Shown piece by piece: positions 43,551-51,828 of a stretch of 64,000 nt of DNA (within the stretch, counting starts at the first letter, position 1; each line of letters opens with the position of its first letter). Source of the DNA: Acidobacteriota bacterium (GTDB taxonomy: Bacteria; Acidobacteriota; Thermoanaerobaculia; Gp7-AA8); the NCBI GenBank assembly GCA_021781455.1, contig JAJXWV010000022.1, positions 19,784-83,783 on the forward strand. Reading direction: 5' to 3'. The position numbers and the translations under genes are program-made. The notes under the pieces were generated by a model. That model was not told the origin of the DNA and did no database searches. It worked only from the letters and a program-made list of their open reading frames with translations.

Positions 43551-43871
43551 CTACTTCTTTGCGAGCGATCGGATGTAGGTGACAAGCAGCATGACTTGCT
43601 CGCGCGTCAACGTCGCCTTGAATGACGGCATCCGCGAATGACCCGCGGTGATCAGCTTTGCCAGTTCGTCGTCCGTGAGCTTCTGGATCGCTTCGCTTCG
43701 AAGATCCGGTACGCCGCGGCTGCGGCCTTCGGGGGTGTTGCCTGAGCCGTCTTCGCCGTGGCAAAGGGCGCATTTCGCCTTGAGCCAGGCCATGTGGGGC
43801 GTGTCGCTGGCGAAGGCCGCGGAGCAGGTCAGCAGAGTGATCAGGAAGAAGGTTAGTCGGCTGGATCGCAT
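43551..43871 (-). CDS. Small monoheme cytochrome c
   Basis: 106 residues. Signal peptide (MRSSRLTFFLITLLTCSAAFAS), haem site CALCHGEDGSG and a distal Met in SRMPSFK with the usual LTREQVMLLVTYIRSL final helix. This is a class I cytochrome c with one covalent haem (His/Met). Periplasmic electron carrier. GAGGGA lies just upstream of the ATG. It could shuttle electrons to or from the multihaem proteins elsewhere in the window, but it stands alone. Confidence 0.92.
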   Translation of the reverse strand: MRSSRLTFFLITLLTCSAAFASDTPHMAWLKAKCALCHGEDGSGNTPEGRSRGVPDLRSEAIQKLTDDELAKLITAGHSRMPSFKATLTREQVMLLVTYIRSLAKK

Positions 43872-44021
43872 AAGGTCCCTCGTGATTCAGTCGAGAGGAG
43901 AGGTGCGACGGATTGTAGAGATCACGTCACGGCCCACCTACGGGCGGCCGCCACAGGGTCATGCGACGAGAATCACACATCAAGTGCGTTCGGGCGGTTG
44001 AAGCCACTCAATCGCGCATCC

Positions 44022-44855
44022 CTACAACCGGAAATCAGCGAGCTCGTCCGGCACGGGCGCCTTGAACGACATCCTCTTCTTCGTCCGCGGATGGACGAAG
44101 CCGAGGTCGCGGGCGTGCAGGGCGAGGCGCCCGAGCCGGTCGGGGAGACCGCGGCCGTACATCGCGTCGCCGACGATCGGGTGACCAGCCTCGGACAGAT
44201 GGACGCGGATCTGGTTTCTGCGCCCCGTCTCCAGCGTCACTTCCAGCACCGAATATTGTTCGCCTTTCCGCACCACGCGGTAATGCGTGATGGCCTCTTT
44301 GCCGCGCGCGGGATCGGCGATGCTCCGGACGCGGAGGTCGTCATCCTCGGCAAGAAACGAGCGGATCGTTCCCGAGCGCTGTGGCATCGCTCCGTGAATG
44401 ATGGCCACGTACAGCCGCTCGATGTCATGCGTGGCGAACAGCTCCTGCAGGCGGTCGCGCATGTCGAGGTTGCGCGCGAAGACGATCACGCCCGAGGTGT
44501 CGCGGTCGAGGCGCTGCACGATGTGGACGCGGCTCTCGCCCGGTCGTGCCTTGTAGAACGCGTTCAGGAGCGCTTCCGCGGTCTGGCCGCGCTCGGTGGC
44601 GCTGGCGACCGTCAGCAGCCCGGCAGCCTTGTCGACGACGACCAGATCTTCGTCCTCGTAAAGGATCCTGAGTCGCGCGTCGAGCGTGTCGAGCTTCGAT
44701 CGCACCTCGACCCGATCCTGCGGGCCGATCTCGCGTTTCGCCGAGCGCTCGACCACGCCGTTCACGCGCACGCGGTCGTTCTGCAGAATCTGCCGCAGCG
44801 TCGTCCGGGACGATTCGGGAAAGCGTTTCTGCAGGACGTCGAGGAGCGCGGGCAT
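44022..44855 (-). CDS. RluA-family pseudouridine synthase
   Basis: 277 residues: an N-terminal S4-like RNA-binding region (LRQILQNDRVRVNGVVERSAKREIGPQD) and the catalytic domain with RLDRDTSGVIVFA containing the active Asp. The C-terminal ETGRRNQIRVHL and GLPDRLGRLALHA segments are characteristic. It modifies uridines in 23S rRNA or tRNA; the exact site cannot be told. Confidence 0.92.
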   Translation of the reverse strand: MPALLDVLQKRFPESSRTTLRQILQNDRVRVNGVVERSAKREIGPQDRVEVRSKLDTLDARLRILYEDEDLVVVDKAAGLLTVASATERGQTAEALLNAFYKARPGESRVHIVQRLDRDTSGVIVFARNLDMRDRLQELFATHDIERLYVAIIHGAMPQRSGTIRSFLAEDDDLRVRSIADPARGKEAITHYRVVRKGEQYSVLEVTLETGRRNQIRVHLSEAGHPIVGDAMYGRGLPDRLGRLALHARDLGFVHPRTKKRMSFKAPVPDELADFRL

Positions 44856-44889
44856 TTGCCGGCCATCTTACCGGGCACTCGGTTGAAGT

Positions 44890-44975
44890 TTGCGAGGTCA
44901 CGAGGTTGCGAGGTCGCGAGGCAGACCGGTCCGCTTCGCCACCTCGAAACCTCGTGACCTCGTGACCTCGTGACC
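44890..44975. repeat. Tandem 8-9-mer inverted repeat
   Basis: GCGAGGTCACGAGGTTGCGAGG faces CCTCGTGACCTCGTGACC over a loop of about 25 bases. Located between the RluA and YceI genes. Confidence 0.9.
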
Positions 44976-44976
44976 G

Positions 44977-45510
44977 TTACTCCTTCACCGCCTGTACGTC
45001 GATGTCGATCTTGAGCGTGTTGCCGACCAGAATGCCGCCAGTCTCGAGCGCCTGGTTCCACTGCAGGCCCCACTCGCGCCGGTCGATCTCGGTCTTGGCG
45101 CTCGCGCCGGCGCGCTGCTTGCCCCACGGATCCTTCCCCTGTCCGCCGTAGGTCGCATCGAATGTGACTTCGATCGACTTCCCGTGGATGGTCAGGTCGC
45201 CGGTGACCTTGAAACGATCGCCTTCCTTGTTTGCGGCTCCCTCGACACGCTTGCTCCGGAACGTGATGGTGGGAAATTTCTCGACGTCGAGAAAATCGGC
45301 GGAGCGGAGGTGGTTGTCGCGATCGCCAACGCCTGTGTCGATGCTGCTGGCCTGGATCTCGACGGTCACCGTCGAGCGGCTCGGGTTCTGCTCGTCTGCG
45401 TTGATGGTTCCTTTCAGGCTGGTGAATCGGCCACGGACTGTGGTGAACATCATGTGCTTGACGGAAAACTCGACTGTCGTATGGGCGGGATCGATTTGCC
45501 ACGTCGTCAT
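44977..45510 (-). CDS. YceI-family lipid-binding-like protein
   Basis: 177 residues without signal peptide. It opens WQIDPAHTTVEFSVKHMMFTTVRG, the family signature, followed by beta strands (SRSTVTVEIQASSIDTG, HLRSADFLDVEKFPTITF, GDLTIHGKSIEVTF) that form the lipocalin-like barrel binding polyprenyl lipids. AGGAGGAAGAA precedes the ATG. The absence of a signal suggests a cytosolic form. Role not known beyond isoprenoid or stress response. Confidence 0.9.
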   Translation of the reverse strand: MTTWQIDPAHTTVEFSVKHMMFTTVRGRFTSLKGTINADEQNPSRSTVTVEIQASSIDTGVGDRDNHLRSADFLDVEKFPTITFRSKRVEGAANKEGDRFKVTGDLTIHGKSIEVTFDATYGGQGKDPWGKQRAGASAKTEIDRREWGLQWNQALETGGILVGNTLKIDIDVQAVKE

Positions 45511-45575
45511 TTCTTCCTCCTGATTGCGCGCTCCAGATGGAAACGTAAGACACGAGCGAGCCGCGTGCCATGTGA

Positions 45576-45659
45576 GCGGGTAGCGGGTAGCGGGTAGCGG
45601 GTAGGAGCGGGCAGTGAGGGGGGCGGGTAGGCCTATCCGCTACTCGCTAGCCGCTCGTC
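45576..45659. repeat. GCGGGTAG tandem 8-mer repeat
   Basis: Four copies of GCGGGTAG (45576-45608) then an imperfect inverted partner CCTATCCGCTACTCGCTAGC. The same unit is repeated at 57666-57700. Confidence 0.85.
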
Positions 45660-46592
45660 TCACACGCGGCGCATCAGCACGCGCTCAACGACATGGCCAT
45701 CGCCCTTCTCCAGGATCAGCCGCGCGCGGTCGCGCGTCGGCAGGATGTTCTCCTGGAGATTGACGAGGTTGATCCGGCTCCAGACTTCGCGGGCGACCGA
45801 CATTGCCTCTTCCTCCGGCACGCTCGCGTAGCGGTGGAAGAACGAGCGCGGATCGCGGAAGGCGGTGTCGCGGAGTTTGCGAAAGCGCGTCAGGAACCAC
45901 GATTCGAGCTGTTCGGGCCCGGCGTCGACGTAGATCGAAAAATCGACGAAGTCGGAGATGAACACCGGCGTGGCCTTCCCGGTCTGCAGCACGTTGAGGC
46001 CTTCCAGGATGACGATGTCCGGCCGCTCGATGGTCTGCTCCGCGCCGGGCAGGATGTCGTACTGAAGGTGGGAGTAGGTAGGGATGCGCAGCGGCGACAC
46101 GCCCGACTTCAGCTCCGACACGAAGCGCACCAGCCGCACCCGGTCGTAGCTCTCCGGAAAACCCTTGCGGTCCATGATTCCGCGCTCGTTCAGGACGGCG
46201 TTCGGAAAGAGGAAGCCGTCGGTGGTGACGAGATCGACGCGTGGGTGATCGGGCCAGCGCGACAGCAGCGTCTGCAGAATGCGCGCAGTGGTGCTCTTGC
46301 CGGCCGACACGCTCCCGGCGATGGCGATCACGTACGGGACTTTCTCGGCCAGCGTGCCGAGGAATCGCGAAGTCACCCGGTGCAACTCCTGGATAGCGGC
46401 GATGTGGAGGTTGAGCAGCCGCGAGAGCGGCAGGTAGACCTCCTCCACTTCCCGGAGCGAGAGCTCTTCGTTGATGCCGCGGATCTCGTCGATGTCGTGC
46501 TGCGAGAGCGTCATCGGCGTCCCGCCGCGCAGGTGCGCCCACTCCGCCCGCGGAAAGGTGAGGAAAGGAGAGTCGTTGTTGTCGTCCGGCAT
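45660..46592 (-). CDS. coaA: Type I pantothenate kinase
   Basis: 310 residues, the usual size of CoaA. The P-loop is GSVSAGKST, with [11 protein letters not shown] (the Walker B/Asp region), [17 protein letters not shown]-type strand [12 protein letters not shown] and a FSIYVDA strand. The enzyme phosphorylates pantothenate, the first committed step to coenzyme A, in the cytosol. Transcribed alone. Confidence 0.95.
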   Translation of the reverse strand: MPDDNNDSPFLTFPRAEWAHLRGGTPMTLSQHDIDEIRGINEELSLREVEEVYLPLSRLLNLHIAAIQELHRVTSRFLGTLAEKVPYVIAIAGSVSAGKSTTARILQTLLSRWPDHPRVDLVTTDGFLFPNAVLNERGIMDRKGFPESYDRVRLVRFVSELKSGVSPLRIPTYSHLQYDILPGAEQTIERPDIVILEGLNVLQTGKATPVFISDFVDFSIYVDAGPEQLESWFLTRFRKLRDTAFRDPRSFFHRYASVPEEEAMSVAREVWSRINLVNLQENILPTRDRARLILEKGDGHVVERVLMRRV

Positions 46593-46640
46593 GTCTCTTT
46601 CGACGGCTGGGCAACCGCAGTGCGAGCGAGAGGATAGTTC

Positions 46641-46730
46641 GATTTAGGATTTGAGATTGATGATTTGTGAACCGAAGACGGCTGCTGCGGTTCATAAATC
46701 ATCAATCTCAAATATCTCAAATCTAAAATC
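46641..46730. repeat. AT-rich inverted repeat
   Basis: GATTTGAGATTGATGATTTG faces CAAATCATCAATCTCAAAT-like sequence (its second arm is AAATCATCAATCTCAAATA) around a GC-rich loop. AT-rich against a GC-rich background. Lies between divergent genes. Confidence 0.85.
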
Positions 46731-46764
46731 GAGAGTCGCTCTTCCTCTGCTACCGTACGGCACC

Positions 46765-49167
46765 ATGTTGCGCCGTCTCGCCATCGCGATCTCTCTCGTC
46801 CTCCCGCTCAGCGTCGCGCTCGCATCCGCCGATCCCGTCCGTCTCCCGACCGGAGCGTTCCTCGATCCCGCGGCGCCGGCGCGGCCGCTCGGCAATTTTC
46901 CTCTCGCGATCGCCGCCGCACCGGATGGAAACCGTTTCGCGGTCCTTCTCTGCGGCTATCGCCAGCAGGGCGTGCAGATCGTCGATTCCACCGGTGCCGT
47001 GCTGCAGACGATCGAGCAGCCCGCGGCCTTCGTCGGCCTGGCATTCGCGCCGGACGGAAGATCGCTGTGGGCCTCGGGCGGCAACGAAGACCGCCTTTAT
47101 CGCTATGCCTGGCGCGACGGCGCAGCCGTGGCCGACGGCGGCGTCGTGCTCGCCGTCAAAGAGCCGAAGCACAGCGGGACCCGCTATCCAGCCGGCCTGG
47201 CATTCTCGCCGGACGGGCGCAGGCTCTTCGTCGCCGAGAATCTTGCCGACACGGTTGCCGTCATCGATGTCGCGAGCGGCCATATCCTCCAGCGCCTGGA
47301 GACCGACCGTTATCCCTACGCGGTCGCGGTGTCGAAGCGCGGTGATGTCTTCGTCTCGGCGTGGGGCGACGACACCGTCACGCATTTCCGCAGCGACAGC
47401 GATGGGCTGCTCCATCGGGTGGGGCGCATCGTCGCCAATCGCCACCCGTCGGCGCTCCTGCTCGACGACGAGGGCGGCCGCCTGTTCGTCGCCTCCTCGA
47501 CGGCCGACAGCATCGCCGTCGTGGACATCAATCACGATGCGGTGGTGAAGGTCCTGAGCGATCCGCCTCCCACGGGCCCGCACGAAGGGAGCACCCCGAA
47601 TGCGCTGGCGCTGTCGCCGGACGGCTCGACCTTGTTCGTGGCCGAAGCGGACGCGAACGCCGTGGCCCTGTTCGGATTGTCGGCGGCGACATCCGGGCGC
47701 AAGGAAGTGAATGGAACCGACGCGCTCCTCGGCCGGGTCCCTGCCCAGTGGTATCCGACGGCTCTTGCGGTCTCGGGCGACAGGCTGCTCGTCGTCAGCG
47801 GCAAGGGCGCGGGCAGCGGGCCGAATCCCGCCGGTCCTCGGCCGGGCCGCAAATATCCGCCGGCCGAGTACACGCTGGGGCAGATCCGCGGCTCGCTGAT
47901 GAGCCTGCCGCTGCAGTGGACTGCGGCCGACCTCGCCGCGATGTCACGGAGAGTCGCCGCAGCCAACGGTTGGACATCACGAGCGGCAGCGAAATACCCC
48001 CCACTGCACCACGTCATCTACATCATCAAAGAGAACCGCACGTACGACCAGATTCTGGGCGACATGGCGGGGGGCGACGGCGACGCCTCGCTCGTCTACT
48101 TTCCACGAGAGGTCACGCCGAACCACCACGCCCTGGCCGACCGCTTCGGGCTGTTCGACCGTTTCTTCGTGAATGCCGAAGTGAGCGCGGACGGGCACAA
48201 CTGGTCGACGGCCGCGTACGCCACCGATTACGTGACCAAGACCGTTCCTTCGAATTACTCCGGACGCGGCCGCACGTACGACTACGAAGGCTCGAACCGC
48301 GGCAAGATCGTCGACGAAGACGATGACGTGAACTCGCCGGCCAACGGCTACCTCTGGGATCTGGCCCTGCGCAAGGGCATCTCGCTGCGCGATTACGGCG
48401 AGTTCGTGCTCTCCTCCAACGAGGATCCGCGCGAGGAGCCGGATCAATTCCTGCCCACCCGCCGTGCCCTCCTCGCTGTGGCCAGCCGCGAGTATCCGCC
48501 GTGGGATCTCGACATCCCCGACCAGCGCCGCGCCGACGTCTGGATCGCCGACCTCCACGGGTTCTCCGCCGCGGGATCGATGCCGGCGCTGCAGATTCTC
48601 CGCCTTCCGAACGACCACACCGCCGGCGCGACAGCCGGCAAGCCGACGCCGCGCGCCTACGTGGCCGACAACGACCTCGCGTTAGGCCGAATCGTCGAAG
48701 CGCTGAGCCATTCCCCCTTCTGGAAGGATTCCGTCGTCTTCATCCTCGAGGACGACGCGCAGAACGGCCCCGATCACGTCGACTCCCATCGCTCGCCCCT
48801 CCTCGTCGTCTCTCCGTACACGCACAGCGGGCTCGTGCATCGCTTTGCCAACACCACCGACGTCCTGGCCACGATCGAAGAGATCCTCGGGCTCGATTCG
48901 CTGTCGCAGTTCGACTTCTACGGCCGTCCGCTGCGCGGCATCTTCAGCACGAAACCCGACCTTCGCCCCTACGACGCCATCAAGCCCGCGGTGGACCTCA
49001 ACGAGAAGAACCCCCCCGGAACGGCCGAGGCGAAGCAGTCGTCGAAGCTGGACTTCAGCAAGCCCGATGCGGCCGACGAAGCAATCCTCAATCGCGTTCT
49101 CTGGAGCCTGATGAAAGGCGACGCGCCGATGCCGCCCCCGCGCCGCGCGCCTGCTGGAGCGCCGTGA
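46765..49167 (+). CDS. YncE-type propeller fused to phosphatase-like domain
   Basis: 800 residues from the ATG at 46765 (signal MLRRLAIAISLVLPLSVALASA); the longer frame to 46651 reads the repeat. Residues 30-350 form a beta-propeller of YncE type (PDGRSLWASGGNED, PDGRRLFVAENLADTVAVID, GRLFVASSTADSIAVVDI, PDGSTLFVAEADANAVAL). From about 410 to the end is an alkaline-phosphatase/phosphoesterase-like fold with HVIYIIKENRTYDQILGD, FVNAEVSADGHNW and EDDAQNGPDHVDSHRSPLLV metal-ligand segments. Such fusions are secreted phosphoesterases of unknown substrate. Confidence 0.88.
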   Translation: MLRRLAIAISLVLPLSVALASADPVRLPTGAFLDPAAPARPLGNFPLAIAAAPDGNRFAVLLCGYRQQGVQIVDSTGAVLQTIEQPAAFVGLAFAPDGRSLWASGGNEDRLYRYAWRDGAAVADGGVVLAVKEPKHSGTRYPAGLAFSPDGRRLFVAENLADTVAVIDVASGHILQRLETDRYPYAVAVSKRGDVFVSAWGDDTVTHFRSDSDGLLHRVGRIVANRHPSALLLDDEGGRLFVASSTADSIAVVDINHDAVVKVLSDPPPTGPHEGSTPNALALSPDGSTLFVAEADANAVALFGLSAATSGRKEVNGTDALLGRVPAQWYPTALAVSGDRLLVVSGKGAGSGPNPAGPRPGRKYPPAEYTLGQIRGSLMSLPLQWTAADLAAMSRRVAAANGWTSRAAAKYPPLHHVIYIIKENRTYDQILGDMAGGDGDASLVYFPREVTPNHHALADRFGLFDRFFVNAEVSADGHNWSTAAYATDYVTKTVPSNYSGRGRTYDYEGSNRGKIVDEDDDVNSPANGYLWDLALRKGISLRDYGEFVLSSNEDPREEPDQFLPTRRALLAVASREYPPWDLDIPDQRRADVWIADLHGFSAAGSMPALQILRLPNDHTAGATAGKPTPRAYVADNDLALGRIVEALSHSPFWKDSVVFILEDDAQNGPDHVDSHRSPLLVVSPYTHSGLVHRFANTTDVLATIEEILGLDSLSQFDFYGRPLRGIFSTKPDLRPYDAIKPAVDLNEKNPPGTAEAKQSSKLDFSKPDAADEAILNRVLWSLMKGDAPMPPPRRAPAGAP

Positions 49168-49194
49168 AGTGTTAGGCCGAGAGCAGGAGGAAAC

Positions 49195-49275
49195 CGGGTC
49201 ACGAGGTTGCGAGGTCGCGAGGTTCGAACAATCCTGGTCCGCCTCGCGACCTCGAAACCTCGTGACCTCGTGACC
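49195..49275. repeat. Tandem 8-9-mer inverted repeat
   Basis: GGTCACGAGGTTGCGAGG faces ACCTCGTGACCTCGTGACC around a short loop; between the phosphatase and the peptidase genes. Confidence 0.9.
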
Positions 49276-49312
49276 GCTTCAGATAGACTCCGGCCCTCGA
49301 AGGAGGACACGC

Positions 49313-51469
49313 ATGACGCGTACGTTCACCGCAATCCTGCTGCTCGCCTCCGCGGCAGCATTCGCTCAGCAGAATCCGAATCCCGCGCAGCAGGCGCAGC
49401 CCGCCCAGCAGCAGAAGCCTGCGGTGGCGAAGCCCGAAGTGGCACCCCCGCCGATGGTCGCGCCCAAACCCGACAACGCAGTCCCGAAAGAGAAGCCGCT
49501 GAGCGCGATTCCGTACACGCCCAGCCTCGACATCCCGTCGATGGATCGCTCGGCCAATCCCTGCGTCGACTTCTACCAGTACTCGTGCGGAGGCTGGATG
49601 GCCAGCAACCCGATCCCGCCTGACCAGGCCGCATGGAGCGTGTACGGAAAGCTGACCGAGGAGAATGCGCAGTTTCTCTGGGGCATCCTGGAGGAAGCGG
49701 CCAGGGGGGGGCCGGACCGCACGCCCGTCCAGCAGGAGATCGGCGATTACTTCCACGCCTGCATGGACGAGACGGCCATCGACGCGTTAGGCGCGAAACC
49801 TCTGCAGCCGCTGCTCCGGCGCATCGCCGGGCTGAAGAGCCGGAGCGAGCTGGCGGCTTTCCTGGCCAGGGAGCACCCCACCACGTACGGCAACGGCCTG
49901 CTCTTCGGATTCGGGTCGGACCAGGATTTCAGCGACGCCACTCAGGTCATCGCCTTTCTCAATGCCGGAGGGCTCGGCCTTCCCGATCGCGACTACTACA
50001 CCAAGGACGATGCCCGCTCGAAGGAGCTCCGGACCAAGTACGTGCAGCACGTCGCGAAGATGTTCGAGCTGATCGGCGAGCCGGCGGCGAAGGCGAAGGG
50101 CGACGCCGAGACGGTCATGCGCATGGAGACGGCGCTGGCCAAGGCCTCGCTCACCCGCGTGCAGCGCCGCGATCCGTACAACCTCTTCCACAAGCTCACG
50201 CCGGCGGAGCTGCAGAAGCTCACGCCGTCGTTCAACTGGAAGCGCTATCTCGACCTCAGCGGCGTCGGCAGCGTGAAGATCGTCAACGTCACGCAACCGG
50301 CGTTCTTCAAGGAAGTGGAGCATGAGCTGAAAACCGTTCCACTGGCCGACTGGAAGACCTATCTGCGCTGGCATGCCGTGCACGCCCGCGCTCCCTACCT
50401 GTCGAAGCCGTTCGTGACCGAGAACTTCGACTTCTTCTCCCGCACTCTCCGCGGCGTGGCGCAGCAGCCCCCGCGCTGGAAGCAGTGCGTGCGCTACGTC
50501 GACCGCGACCTCGGCGAGGCTCTCGGTCAGGAGTTCGTTCGCCGCACGTTCTCGGCCAAGACCAAGGAAGACACCGTCGACATGACCCGTCGCATCGAGA
50601 AGGCCATGGAGAACGAGATCAAGACTCTCGACTGGATGACGGAGCCCACCAAGGAGCGCGCGCTCGAGAAGCTGCATGCAGTGGCCAACAAGGTCGGCTA
50701 TCCCGACCGCTGGCGCGACTACTCCAGTGTCGTCGTGAAGCGCGGCGACTTCTACGGGAACGCCCAGAGAGCCACCGTCTTCGAGTCCGAACGCGAGTTG
50801 AAGAAGATCGGCAAACCGGTCGACCGCGGCGAGTGGGGCATGACTCCGCCCACCGTCAACGCCTATTACAACCCGCAGATGAACGACATCAACTTCCCGG
50901 CCGGTGTTCTTCAGCCGCCGCTGTACGACCCGAAGATGGACGCCGCGCCGAACTACGGCAACACCGGAGCGACGATCGGCCACGAGCTGACACACGGCTT
51001 CGACGACGAAGGACGCCAGTTCGATGCGCAGGGGAATCTGAAGGATTGGTGGACGCCGGCGGATGCCAAGGCGTTCGATGAGCGCGTCAATTGCGTGCGC
51101 GACCAGTACGCGCAGTACACGATCATCGACGACATCAAGATCAACTCGAAGCTGACCTCGGGCGAAGACGTGGCCGACATCGGAGGAACACTGCTGGCCT
51201 ACATCGCATGGAAGGATGCCACGGCCAGCGAGAAGCTTGAGCCGATCGACGGCTTCACGCCGGATCAAAGGTTCTTCATCGGCATGGCGCAGTGGGCGTG
51301 CGAGAACCAGCGTCCGGAGAACCTCAGGGTGAACGCGATCACGAACCCGCACTCGCCGGGGAAGTACCGAATCAACGGTGTGGTGTCGAACCTTCCGCAG
51401 TTTCAGAAGGCGTTCGACTGCCACGACGGCCAGCCGATGGTGAGGTCGAAGATGTGCAAGATCTGGTGA
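49313..51469 (+). CDS. M13 family metallopeptidase (neprilysin-like)
   Basis: 718 residues with a signal peptide (MTRTFTAILLLASAAAFAQ) and a Gln/Pro/Ala-rich linker. A SANPCVDFYQYSCGGW segment opens the M13 fold. Zinc motif HELTHGFDDEG, third ligand in SGEDVADIGG, substrate strand VNAYYNPQMNDINFPAG and the C-terminal CxxW-like end KMCKIW are all present. It is a secreted or periplasmic oligopeptidase. GAAGGAGG precedes the ATG. Confidence 0.95.
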   Translation: MTRTFTAILLLASAAAFAQQNPNPAQQAQPAQQQKPAVAKPEVAPPPMVAPKPDNAVPKEKPLSAIPYTPSLDIPSMDRSANPCVDFYQYSCGGWMASNPIPPDQAAWSVYGKLTEENAQFLWGILEEAARGGPDRTPVQQEIGDYFHACMDETAIDALGAKPLQPLLRRIAGLKSRSELAAFLAREHPTTYGNGLLFGFGSDQDFSDATQVIAFLNAGGLGLPDRDYYTKDDARSKELRTKYVQHVAKMFELIGEPAAKAKGDAETVMRMETALAKASLTRVQRRDPYNLFHKLTPAELQKLTPSFNWKRYLDLSGVGSVKIVNVTQPAFFKEVEHELKTVPLADWKTYLRWHAVHARAPYLSKPFVTENFDFFSRTLRGVAQQPPRWKQCVRYVDRDLGEALGQEFVRRTFSAKTKEDTVDMTRRIEKAMENEIKTLDWMTEPTKERALEKLHAVANKVGYPDRWRDYSSVVVKRGDFYGNAQRATVFESERELKKIGKPVDRGEWGMTPPTVNAYYNPQMNDINFPAGVLQPPLYDPKMDAAPNYGNTGATIGHELTHGFDDEGRQFDAQGNLKDWWTPADAKAFDERVNCVRDQYAQYTIIDDIKINSKLTSGEDVADIGGTLLAYIAWKDATASEKLEPIDGFTPDQRFFIGMAQWACENQRPENLRVNAITNPHSPGKYRINGVVSNLPQFQKAFDCHDGQPMVRSKMCKIW

Positions 51470-51514
51470 CGCTGGTGCGGCGTGAGCCGCGTTGCATGCA
51501 TCGTGACGAAATTC

Positions 51515-51545
51515 GAAGCCCGCCTCCCGGCGGGCTTCTTCGTTG
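51515..51545 (+). terminator. Terminator after M13 peptidase
   Basis: 10-bp stem (GAAGCCCGCC / GGCGGGCTTC) with a TCCC loop; the T-tract (TTCGTTGTT) is weak. Confidence 0.75.
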
Positions 51546-51828
51546 TTGGACGGCGATTGCGTTCGTGAAACGTGCGAGTTCAGCGTTGTCGGGCGTGTCT
51601 GATCAGTGGAGGCTGGTGGCAGGGCTCGCGCTTCACAGCAACTTCTTCATCAGAAGAGCCTTGATCAGGTGCACACGGGCTTCATAGCGGCCCTCCTTGC
51701 AGATGTGTCAGTTGTCACGCTTCATGTGTTGCGACGCGCACCAGACTATCGCAGCATCCGACACGGGGCGCTATCCGCTGCTCGCTCAACAATCGCCGCG
51801 AACGTAGTAATCGAATTGGAGGACAACC
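51546..51828 (+). other. Leader region before the MtrC-like gene
   Basis: No gene. On the minus strand around 51638-51700 a short stretch reads RYEARVHLIKALLMKKLL before a stop, recalling the end of a carbamoyltransferase, but it is blocked by a stop just upstream. No sure promoter was seen; GGAGG lies 6 bases before the ATG at 51829. Confidence 0.4.

Noticed and set aside
51638..51700. Carbamoyltransferase C-terminal remnant on the minus strand
   Set aside because: Only about 20 codons resemble such an end and a stop lies just upstream; too short to support.
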